Shown here piece after piece: positions 37,483 to 48,800 of a stretch of DNA of 64,000 bases. A model generated the notes under the pieces. That model was not told the origin of the DNA. It made no database searches and saw only the letters and a program-made list of their open reading frames with translations. Position numbers and translations under genes: made by a program. This DNA is from Alentia gelatinosa (lineage: Eukaryota > Annelida > Polychaeta > Phyllodocida > Polynoidae): contig OX465579.1 in NCBI GenBank assembly GCA_950022655.1, positions 74,659,193 through 74,723,192 on the forward strand, given 5' to 3'. Position 1 is the first letter of the stretch. Every line of letters begins with the position of its first letter.

Positions 37483-37608
37483 ATGCCGACAGTCGAAGAC
37501 ATTAACGTAGAAGGTGGAGGAGAACCTGGATCTCAAATGGGACCAGTACTTTCTCCAGTAGTGAATCCGGCAAAAAATATAGAAACAGAGGACGATGATG
37601 ATGATGAG
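37483..37608 (+). CDS. TOMM22: TOMM22 exon 1
   Basis: Forty-two codons from ATG to the acidic cluster. Donor gtaggt. Confidence 0.9.
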
Positions 37609-40209
37609 GTAGGTCTGACGGCTCGCGTTAAAAGGAATACCCTTTCCGCCATTAGAGTTGACCAGTCCACCGGCATTTATAAACCTTTAAGCTGTAGCCA
37701 GGCTGACATTAAGTAAACCAAACCCAACCACCCCCGTAGTGCCTAGACACGTAAGAACAGCAGTTCCCCTTCAAAACTTGGGAAGTGTCCGTTCTTATTA
37801 TTATTAAATCAAATTCTTCACTAAACTCGTATATGTTACCTAGTCCGAGAGACTCTGACTGTGTAGGGGTGCAGACAGTCAGAGAGCAGTCCCATAGAGC
37901 CCTAGGCTAACTAGTCGACCAAAAATGTACATCTCAGCTCAGCAGCCGTTTTGCTTATAAATATAGGTTGAGTGTTTCTGGTTTGTGGTAGAGTTTCTTG
38001 AGGCAAAATGCAGTAAAATGACAGTAATTTCCTACCTTTGCATTAGTTCTAACTAATAGAACAGCCAGTGTTTATAAAAATCCATGTCAATGCATTCTGC
38101 AGGCGCCAAAAATAACAAAAAACTTGTTTCAAAAATGCAGGAAATCATACACAGGGGCTTGCCAGGGACCAGCTTATCAAATATGGCCAATATGAGTTTA
38201 GACTTAATGTAATTTGAATGGGGCTTCACATAAATCACCCACCACTAACAACCAAAATAAAGAATCCAACAAATATTTTTCTCCATGGGAGAGGGATAAA
38301 ATGAAGGAAAAATACACAAAATCAGTTTAAAATTTAGTGTAATATTGGTTTTATTCATTTACACTCTTTGGTTGTTCTTGCTATAAAAGGTATGTGTATG
38401 GATTGTAGAACTAATGGTCTAATACTATGATACATGAGCGTACGAGGCAAAAAGCTTAATGTTTTTTCCGACCGAAGGCGTTCACAGATCCCACCAGATC
38501 AAGTAACGCACACGAGACAGAATTTGTTTTTACCTAATCTAATACTATGATCCACATACATTGATTATATAAATTCCAACCAAATTCATGATAGATAAGC
38601 AGCTTTAATTTGCTGGGAGGCAACCCAAGGGTCTGCCCCCCCCCCCCTCCCCACGCACTTACCAACCAAGAAAAAAGACTTGTGGTAAAATATATGCTCC
38701 ATACGTTATTATCATGCTAAATCTCAGCTGTTGCAATAACAGCACACGTGATATCTTCAATTTTGTCCGTTTCAGGAAATTGACGAGACACTTGTGGAGC
38801 GTATGGTTGGACTGACGGAGATGTTCCCAGAAAGAGTCCGCCTTGTGACGGCTGGTGTATTCAGCATGTCATTGGGCACCACCAAGTGGCTGTACAGTGT
38901 GGGACGGGTCGGGCTCTGGGTGGCCGCCTCTTCTGCCACCATCCTCGCCTTGCCAGTCATGTTCGAGACAGAACGATCACAGATGGAGGAACAGCAACTC
39001 GCCCAACAAAGACAGGTCAGTAATCAACTCTGACAGATTTCTCTATCTTGTAGTCTATCATATTGACTTCTACTATAGTCCTGAGCGTTTAATATGGGTA
39101 AAATCACAATATCTAGTTTAATCAAATGCAGTATTTGTAAAAAGATAATATTTTCGAAAATTAAGTAGATAGAAATCAAGAGAACTTCATAAATACATAA
39201 CAGAACTTTTCAGGCCTAAGATTCTAAGAATTGTGGTTCAACCTGTCGTTTTATCAAAGAAATTTGGCCTGAGGTCATATTTCTACTTGAATTACTGACA
39301 TTACAAGCAAGTCAGTATGACTTGATTTTCCTTCAGTCCTATCTCTGTCAATATTTGGCATATATAATTCAAATAAAGAGTAATTTGTAGATGAACCCCC
39401 ACAGAATACAACCAGAACGTTATCTTATTGATTAAATATTATTTAGAGGTAATTATTGGCCATTTCTAGCTATGCCATATGCTAAAAATGCAATAATGTA
39501 AAAAAATCACATTTTAGGGCATGTTTGGAGTGCTTGTCATCTGTCATAATGCTCCTGTATCTCAGGAAATATCTATCACAGCCTGGCAAAATAAGTATCA
39601 TTTTAATTGTCTTGAAATAGCTAAGAAGATGAGGTGTTAATTTCTATGGGTCATCGCAATAGATTTTTCATTAAATCACTGTGAAGACAGGAAAGTAACA
39701 TGTTTTAGTTTTTTACCTAGCAATTTCCGATGTTCAATCTATGACAGAAAATCTTAGCCATAACAGAGGTATATAAGATATATAGCAATAGATAGGCTCA
39801 AGTCTTAGCTTTCTAACGATGTTTTGTTTATGAAAATCGCCCCATTATTTACGACACAACAGCGATTTCCCTTTTTCAAGTTAGAAAAAACTAGTTTTTT
39901 TGTCCCATATTAAACGCTCAGGACTATAGTAGATATAGCAAATTTAATGGTTTCATCTGCTAGCATGACAACCAAATCAACAAACGGTAAAGAAATCTTT
40001 CCGTAACAGTTCCCTTCCGTCATACTTTCACGAGGAGGGAAGGGAAACTATCTCTTATGAGAAAAAGTTGTAAATCCTAACAAACGGTAAACTGTCAGGA
40101 AACTTGCTAATTATTTCATATCAACCGCTTACAGATCTTGTTAGGACCTAACGCCGCGGTATCTGGAGGAGCTGGTGCAGGAATGCCAGTCGTCGGGCCG
40201 TCACGATAA
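37483..40209 (+). CDS. TOMM22: Mitochondrial import receptor subunit TOM22
   Basis: Three exons, 37483-37608, 38776-39015 and 40135-40209, all phase 0, give 146 residues (human TOM22 has 142). TOM22 is the central receptor and assembly subunit of the outer-membrane TOM complex, handing presequence proteins from TOM20 to the TOM40 pore. Seen: an acidic N-terminal domain with a run of Asp/Glu at 36-42; the family signature DETLVERMVGLTEMFPERVR (about 45-64); one tail-anchor membrane segment (about 84-103) with an internal Pro; the conserved VMFETE/QMEEQQ face; and an intermembrane-space tail ILLGPNAAVSGG. The ATG at 37483 follows an in-frame-free leader and matches family length. It is divergent from the UBAN gene and convergent with NUDT1. 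Confidence 0.95.
38776..39015 (+). CDS. TOMM22: TOMM22 exon 2
   Basis: Eighty codons with the conserved cytosolic signature and the membrane anchor. Acceptor gtttcag, donor gtcagt. Confidence 0.95.
40135..40209 (+). CDS. TOMM22: TOMM22 exon 3
   Basis: Twenty-four codons and TAA; encodes the conserved ILLGPN start of the intermembrane-space tail. Acceptor gcttacag. Confidence 0.9.
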   Translation: MLLGPNAAVSGGAGAGMPVVGPSR

Positions 40210-40625
40210 CCTGCCGTGTGGATATATCAGTGTGTATGCGCAGAGACTATTTGTTTTTACCACGGGAAAAAGTATTGACTCAAGCCCCACTAGGCAGATA
40301 AACATATATATGGAGTTGCGAGTTTTCTTAGATATATTTATGTTTAAAGACTGTTAAGATCTTCGTTTGTTCTGAAGAGGGGATATTTAAAAGGATACGT
40401 GATGGGAAATACTTTAGTATTTGACATAATTACAAGACCGCAGCTTATTAAAATGGCATTCCACATGTATTGCTACTTTAGTCCCTATATAAGCACTATC
40501 ACCAAGGCTGTATTGTTTGTGAGATATTGTTCGTTATGGTCGGTCCTTTGAATGTGAGAAACAGTGAATTGCATCATGCTCTTGTTAAATACATACATTT
40601 AATAAATGAAAAATACCTTACATAA
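40210..40625 (+). terminator. TOMM22: TOMM22 3' UTR with poly(A) signal
   Basis: AT-rich UTR with a canonical AATAAA at 40601-40606, about 390 bases after the stop. Confidence 0.7.
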
Positions 40626-40714
40626 GACGTCTCTTTTCATTCTTACAAATGATGCTGAACATTTTTGATAGTACATGGAATAGAGGGAAACTATGTTCCA
40701 GTGAGAGAAAGTCA

Positions 40715-40790
40715 AAGTTACGAGGTAAGGTTCAGAAAATTACTGCCCAGGCCTTTGCCGCAGGCAGTAATCTTTCCGGGCCTTACCGAG
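40715..40790. repeat. Imperfect hairpin
   Basis: cgaggtaaggttcagaaaat and ggcagtaatctttccgggcc/ttaccg pair as arms of about 26 bp around gcccaggcctttgccgcag. Confidence 0.55.
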
Positions 40791-41172
40791 TAAACTTGAC
40801 CTTTCATTGGCAATTTGGTTTCCCTATTCCTATACACCATCAAATGTAGTTTAATAACGATAAATAACATTATTTGTTTACCCACCATCGAATGCGAAGC
40901 CAGATCCAACCTCATCGAGTAACTTGACAGTATGTTTTCTCCCTACTGCGCTTTTCATATGAATTTTTGTAAGAGACAATCTGATTGGTCTAAAAGTCAA
41001 CCTTAGGTAGTTAACGTCAACCTAGGGTATTAAACATCAACCTAGGGCAGTATACGCAAGTTATTCCACCCCCAGTTGCGTGATGTAATCAAAATGTTCG
41101 GCCATAGGTATATAGGAATTAAGAATACCACCTCATTCTGTTCAGAAGCCATGAGGCATTAATCGGCACGCG

Positions 41173-41218
41173 ATAGAGAAGTACACCCAACACCAGATGT
41201 TGGGTGTACTTCTCTATA
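41173..41218. repeat. Perfect hairpin, 20-bp arms
   Basis: atagagaagtacacccaaca and its exact complement, separated by a loop of about 6 bases, between TOMM22 and NUDT1. No run of T follows, so it is not obviously a terminator. Confidence 0.8.
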
Positions 41219-42611
41219 GACCGCATTAATGTGATGTCATTCTACCCGACCTGAGGAGGATTCCCCTGCTCCCTGGTGCTAAACTTTGGGATATCCCTTC
41301 ATAAGTGAGAGAATCAGCGAACACAAACATCTCAAATTCTATAGTTCTGTTGAATATATAAGTGAACTATGGTACTGAAACAGATATATCAACATAATAA
41401 TTTTTTACTGGCTGTATTCATTAGTGATGTTACATTTTCAAATATACAAAGAACAACTTGATACAGTTGTTAGGACTGGACTGCAATATTGCCACCAATG
41501 TTAAGAAACTAAATATTGGTCTGGCTGTAGTCTTGCCAGCGAATATAGCATTTTCCAGTCGTAGCTTAGTTCCAAAACATGTTTCCTGTTAAATATATTG
41601 ACCATTTTCTTTATTTTTGCTGGTTTACAAAAAAAACCATTCTTTATAAGACAGCGGTAGACTCGCTACCAAACGTTTATGCGATGAAACAGCTCTCAAC
41701 TTGGAAATTTAATCTGACGATAGGTTTGAAAAAAATAGAGACCAAGTTTACTAAAACGTTTTTTTTTTATTACAAACTAAGTTATGTATACCGTGTAATT
41801 TTTCATGGAATCCTCTGTAAAGTAAAATATGTTATACAATCCCTGAACAGATCACATCAAATTCTTGCCTGCAAGTCTTCCATATACTTAATAGAATATT
41901 TGAACGAAACAGAAACGTGAGTCAAATACACGCAGACCTACCGGATCACCACCGTTAAGTGAAACACATCATGGCACTATGTTCAACAGGTTTTGACAAC
42001 AAATATATAGCTGGTTCATATTATATATCGAACTTGAAAATCTATCCTACCTTTGATATATTTCTCCAAAGAATTAACATAAACAACTCACTAAGAACAC
42101 TTTCGAAAAATGTTTTTAAAAAATCGACGTTGGGTAAAATGACCCTTTAAAGAATTAAAATTCAGGGGTGGAGTAAAATCAGAAACCTAATTCGGGTGGT
42201 TATGGCTGCCAATCCGTCATGTTTGATCGCTAGGTGATTTCATTAGGCTTCGCCTTCTGAAATACTTCACGTCCAAACCCATCGCATATTAATCGCTCCT
42301 CATTAGCTTCTTCTCTATTATCAATGCATTCTACTCTTAGCCCCCCTCTCATGTTTCCGATACCGAGAGCTATACTAGTAGAAAAAGAAAATATTAGAGA
42401 TTTGACCCCTATTCCTAAGCGGTATAGTTAAATATATCAAATACCTACACAAACCGGTCTGCTATAAAACGCGACACGAGGATACCTATATACTACAACA
42501 TAAGGTCACATATTGATTAGAATGGGGAGAGTATGGAGAGTCCATCAATCCACACTGATGTGGAAATTGCATCATAACCTATCCTCTACACAATGGAGTG
42601 TTCGAAACATA

Positions 42612-42829
42612 TCATCTGAATGGCGATTCTTGAGGTCCAGCCGGTATACTGATGTTGTCTAGTGAATTCACTTCTCGGAGATGTGTGGCAACGATGGTGT
42701 CCATTCCGAGGAAGGTCATATAGCCATAAAATTTGGCGCTTCGGAATAAGTACTGGAACCAGTAAATGTCATCAGGCCACATCTTATCAAAAGGCAGACT
42801 TTTGTTCTCGTACCACTGTGGTCGCATTT
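42612..42829 (-). CDS. NUDT1: NUDT1 exon 4
   Basis: Two bases complete a Glu, then 71 codons and the stop. Includes MRPQWY and [12 protein letters not shown], the substrate-recognition segment of MTH1. Acceptor tctccctcag. Confidence 0.95.
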
Positions 42830-45800
42830 CTGAGGGAGAAAACATGGATACCAATTACATATCTATCAAAGATCGGTATTCGCATTGCCATAAATGTAAT
42901 CATGGTGTGCAATAACAAGAAAATATGTCACTGCTTTCGGCATGCCGTAACACTAAGACACATGTAGTTGTTTTTGTCATGTCCCAGCATCACCAATTTA
43001 TGTTCAATAACATCCACAAAATGTCCGAGATTTGACAAGGAGCCTTTTCAATAACTTGCTACTAGGACTTTAAGGTGCAAAAAATTTGCAGGCAGAGTGG
43101 TTCTTAAGTATCCAAAGATTAGAAGAACACACTAGCAAGGTGACTCCCACTTTTAGAGATCATCATATTCAACTGCTAGGAAAGTTTTATGGGTTTTAAT
43201 CATCAAGGTGAACTGTCCGATACACCTTTAAATATATTTATATTTTATTCTTTGAATCTTGGTACTTTAAAGAGGTGGTTGTTTTTGTAGGTTTTTTTGC
43301 ACGGCGATTACTAAGCATTAGTGGTTCTATGCATGACAGGAATTGTCATTTTGAAGGGAGCATTAGTTCCAAATGGAGGGCTCGAGCCACGTCTTCACTA
43401 ACATGAACGTAATAAAGATGCACTACCTTCTGATTCCTGCACGTTGCCTGTGAACTTGAAAGTCTCAAACACATGGACTTCTAAAAGCTGTGGATCGTCG
43501 ACAAACTCAAACATAAGGATACCAATCTTCTCAAGACTGTCAGCGACCAGGCCACACTCTTCTTGCAGTTCTCTTCAATGAAATGGGAATAGATTATAAG
43601 TTAGAACAGATACTTTCTGCGGTCAGGCTTCCCACTTGCAAATTCCCGAAAATTAAATCAGGGGAATGCGGCAGGTCTTTCTCAAATTAAAATGGGAAAT
43701 TCTGGCAGGTCATACCTCAGCCTATAATACTATCCAGAATGGCTGTTTACATATCTAAATGAAATCCTTGACCTCTGTGTATCCATGAGAGATACTGTTT
43801 AGGAATGGTATGTTCGTAAGTCAACTTTTACGAACTACATATGTATATATGTAATTATCATTCAGTAAATTATCAACATCAACGAGTGAGAGATACTAAA
43901 CTGTTAGCCAGTTAAAGATGAAATATCTCTATACATAATAAATATACTGATGCAAATCGGAAACAGCAATCGTTGCCTCATCGGTCCTCTACGCGCTCAC
44001 CTTTTTGCAGCATCCTCAATTGTTTCCCCGTGTTGGACTTTTCCACCAAATCCATTCCATCTCCCGACACCAAATCCACGTTTCTTCAACCCCAGTAGAA
44101 CCCTAGCCTTCTCTCGTATGAACGCCAACGTCAGCACTTTATTTGGGAGAGAACTGAAGAAGAAACATATCTTAGCAATGACCAATGTTGGGTAAATCTC
44201 ATGTTTACGGTATTTGAGGATTGTAGGTTTGTTCTGTTTTGTAGGCCTGGTCAATATATTAACCAATAATTTGTTAATTTGTTTAGGAGATAGACATAAC
44301 TATACACAACCACTAAGTATGCTCTGCCTCCATTAATCAAAGAACATGGAACTGAGCACCGTATAGCACATTGTTACTATCATGTGTAGTCTAGTCAATT
44401 TAGGGTTTGACCCACCACAAATTGCAATACAATTTTTTTCTTCACAATACATTTCAGACAGGTCCCCAAATCAACATACTAAAAATCCGCCAAAATCCCC
44501 CTTGGGGAAATATGCTTAATTTGCAAAAATCAAAAATGCCCTTCAAAACACCTACAGCTGTGGACAAATAGACATAAAACAACTTCTAGATGGTATTTTC
44601 AAGTAATTTAAAAAGATAAACTATTTAGTTTTAAGGTGCAGTCTCATAGATTAAGTATTTACATGATTTAACTGCTCATCAAATTATGAAAAATTACATT
44701 GGTAGTTATTTACTATTTTCTAATAGGCTGTTCCCGATGTATTATAGTTTCAATGCATATTGCTTGGATTCTAGTGCAGGCTATCACATTACATTTTCAA
44801 CCAATATTCAAAAATGGTTTTTAAAAGTATTAATCTTTTGGTCAAATATGGAAGGGTTCAACATCATATATTATTGAAGATATCTTAAGATGTTCTCAAC
44901 TTCAAATTCAATCTCAAATTCCTATCAGATTTGGTGTATTTGTGATTTTCTATGGAATTTAACTTGACCTTTGACCTTGTTCTCACTTAATGATGCATGT
45001 TGGGAAAACAATTTCACAACATTGTGAGGTCCTGATATCATTTTTAGAAATATGTGATGCAAGTTAAATTACAGGTATTTTGAGTCAATTTATAGAAACT
45101 ACTACAATTTGTAATTGGATATTTGGTCAAATTTTGATAAAAACATTCCTTTTAGTGACCTTGACCTTGAAAGAATATTTGATTGTTGTAGAATATCAGA
45201 GTATCATGGAATATTAATCTTTCAAATATCTAAGAGATCAGTGAAATATTCTTAACCCTTTCCCTGCAGCACCCAGTTCCCCTACTTAGCATTACACGGC
45301 AGACATTGTCTGCATAAATGACCCTGCTACAGCAGGCACCTTTTTTGGAAAATAGCAATGTCACATGATGTGTCATGTGATTTGAGTAATTTACCTTGGT
45401 AGTTGATGATATATTGTTATACCAAATCAAAGGTCAATATGCCGTTTTTACTATGTCAAAATTTCTTTCAATTCAAACAATTATTTTTCTATTCATCAAA
45501 TTTCGTATACATGTACCAATGATGCCTCTATGATGCCTGGAGGCATCATGTTGCGGTAGCCAGGGGAATGCCTGGAGGCATCATGCTGCAGTTAAAGGGT
45601 TAAAGATATGCCAAAATATGTTTCAAAATCAGTGGCCTATGTATGAACAGATACCATGACCTTTGACCTGACTGTGGCTTATTGGTGCATATTGGGGAGA
45701 CATGCTTTAGGGCATTGCTAGGGTATGGAGCTGGGTATCCAAATATATTATTGAAGTTGAAATACATCTATATTAGAACAAGTTATAGAAACTATTGTAA

Positions 45801-48800
45801 ATCCTTATAGGAAATATTGTGAAATTTTGGAAGGAAACATTCTATTTGGTGACCTTGACCTTGAAAAAAATCAAGATGGTGACACAGGCTAATAGCTCTA
45901 TGGTGTCCCAATGGTTTTGCCAAATATCTAAGGAATCCACCAAATACCTTTTGAGAAATGAAAAAATATGTCTCAATTTCAGTGGCCTATGTTTGTCTTT
46001 TGTATGAACATATCTGTTGACCTTTGACCTCGCTGTGGCTTAATCGTGGAATTCTATCTTTAGGTCTTTACTAGGGTATGGTGTCTGGTATCTAAATATA
46101 TCATTCAAGTTGAAATACAGGCATATTAGAACAAGTTATAGAAACTATTGTAAGTCCTTATGGGAAATTGGGTGAAATTCTGGGTGGCAACATTCTAGCC
46201 TGTAGTGCGGCCACCACTCACCAGACGGCGTGTTCATGCCTCAAGGTGGGCCTGTTGGAGGGTCCTGGCTGAGGCAGACTAAGAGCTGCCCGGAAGAAGT
46301 ATGGCGGCCGCTCTGTGAGCGCATGCGCAGGCAATAGAATGTAAACAAACAAAATGGCGTGTCTTGGACGATGTATCGAATCGCGATTCGATTCGATATA
46401 TAGAATGAAGTGATAAGAACGTTTTAAGTGTTGAATTATGACTTAAATCACTGTCTTTGGTGTGCAATATGTTACAGGGACTGCCATTGAATCCCTGGGT
46501 TGTATGCGCTGTCTGTACCATCTAGCAGGGGAATCCCTAAAAAGTTTGTGCATGCGCACTATAGGCACCAGATTCAAAACAAAACTGAAGTTAGGACACC
46601 GAGAGAAAAGGAAATTTTACACTAAATCACATTTATTTTTAAAATCTATACTCGCAGATGAATAGAATATATACAAATGCATCAGAAAAGCACATATTAT
46701 CAATTCGGTTTCAACAATTAGAGAAGTTTATTCATCTGACAGCTCCCACGTTTTGGTTTGTTTGGTATTCCCTGGGTTTGAATCTATTCTATTTTTAGCA
46801 TGCCCAACGAGAAAATTCCCACATCCGGCCAATGAACGCCCAGTACTGGGACCCTCCCACAGACCCTTCCTAGCGTGTCTCAATTTCAAAACTCTCTGAA
46901 ATTTAATGACCTCTGACATTTGACCTCTAATAAAAGGTCAGAGAAAAGGCTACCATATCTGAAATGGCCAAAGTCTTAGCTTTCATTTGATATAATAAAA
47001 TTGCTGCTATACTTCCATGGAACAAAAAGCAACTTTTTCAGGAGCTGACCACCTGACTAGTGCCAGTGAAAACCTTCTACAATAGGCATTTTGAGTGATT
47101 CTAATGGGCATGTTGGATTTATGCAGATTAGACATATTTCCCCAAGGAGGATTTTGGCGGATTTTTTTATATGGTGTTCTGGGGACCTTCCTGAGATGTA
47201 TTGTGAAGAAAAAAATTGTATTGCAATTTGTGGTGGGTTAGGCCCAAAAATGTCATAGATTGACTAGACTAGTGTACAGATAGTAATCTAAATGAGTGAC
47301 TCCAGGACTTCGTCCCATTACAAGCTTTATTGCAGGTGGTATTGCAGAATGGAGCTTTACTGCTGGCTGTCCTCGTCTGACATGGGTGGCCCCAAGGGGT
47401 GTTTTTACTAGCATGCTTGCAGGAGATTGTACCGAGTGTCATAAGATTTCTCCATCAGTGTAACTATCGTATGTATGGATAATAGTCTGAACAAGTGACT
47501 TCAAGACTCAATCCCATTAAAAACTTTAGTGCTGGTGTTATTGCAATAACTGCTAGTTGCAGATTAACTTGCAATACATCTTGATGTTGCCTTAATTAAG
47601 CCCATATCATATAAAGACAGCAACATTTTCCACAGATTCTCACCGATCCGATCACCAATTATAATCGGGAACAAGAATGTCGCTGTCTTATTACCTACTA
47701 TATTTAAAACGGTAGAATTCTGTCGAATCCGCTTGAAGTTGCTCCCATACATAGAGACATAGTGAACCAAACCTGGGGGTGGAGAATGAGGGCCCACGAG
47801 AGTGAGATTCTCATACAGTGAAAAACTCGAACCTGGTCTTCTTTTTTGTAGGACTTTACTCAGACAAACTTCTTCTCTTATGATTCATTTCAAGCCATGC
47901 CGAAATCAAAGTTTAGTATTGTAGTTTTCCTATCTACTTTTCTCGTGAGAAACCAATGAGATCTCAAGTTTCGCTGGTAGCCCTTTCAAAACTCTGCTGG
48001 TTCCCCCAACTGGCACCAGCCTAAGTATTTGACCCGTTTAGAGCATCGGGCTATGTGGAGAAATCGGCAGGGTGTTCGTCTAGGAATGTGGACGTCGGGG
48101 GTTCGAAACCAGACTGGTATTTCAATTTTTAATATTTTCACCTTAACTCGGACTCGACGAAGTCGCTAGTACCCTCAACGATGCTTGCCAAACACACATC
48201 TCCAATTTATGGCCTTGTACAGTGACCCGATTGAGATAAAAGAGCGCTGCTGGGAGCCAAGCCAGGTTGAGCCATGGGCCGCTGGTTTGGAGTAATAAGA
48301 AATAATTCAAAGTTTAATCATTTTGGATCCAATCAAGATATTCGGAAATGGTTTTCAGATTCATTATCACCTCTATCTCCCCTACAAATCGATATAAGGC
48401 ACTTGTAGATCAGACTGGGGGGAAGGTAGCATCACTGTTCAAAGGGCTTTCTCAGAATCCGGAACAGTCTGTGAAGTGCGTACAGCCACCCAATGAAGGT
48501 CGGGTAGAGTCGGTCATTACCCCAAGGCAAGTAATGCCCGACAGATTTGTCGGGCAAAGGTGTGAGCGGGCAAAATGGTCGGGTCGCTGCCTTATGCCTA
48601 TAAGACACCAACATTTTTTCCAGATTCATCCAGACAATCGGCTCGGTGAGAGTCTGGAATAAAATGTTGATGTTTTATACCTATAAGACACTGACATGAT
48701 GACTCTTCCTGACGACACCTCCTGCCTTTATAACCTTGTAAAACAACCCGATTGAGATCAAAAAGAGGGACTGGGAGCCTGGCCCTACTGGGCCCCGGCA

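Larger units (their letters stand above)
44365..47300. mobile_element. Element with long inverted repeats and internal tandem units
   Basis: The left end (about 44365-44545: agtctagtcaattt, cccaccacaaattgcaatac, ccgccaaaatccc, ggggaaatatg) is the complement of the right end (about 47120-47300). Arms are about 170 bp and roughly 80 percent alike by eye. Inside are three head-to-tail units of about 350 bp starting at 44965, 45657 and 46018, each headed by tgacctttgacct. No transposase ORF was seen. It lies in NUDT1 intron 1. The unit at 44965 is lengthened by the MITE at 45256-45599. Confidence 0.6.

Noticed and set aside
48060..48130. Functional tRNA gene
   Set aside because: A good B box is present, but the acceptor and T stems do not pair; kept only as a low-confidence tRNA-like remnant.
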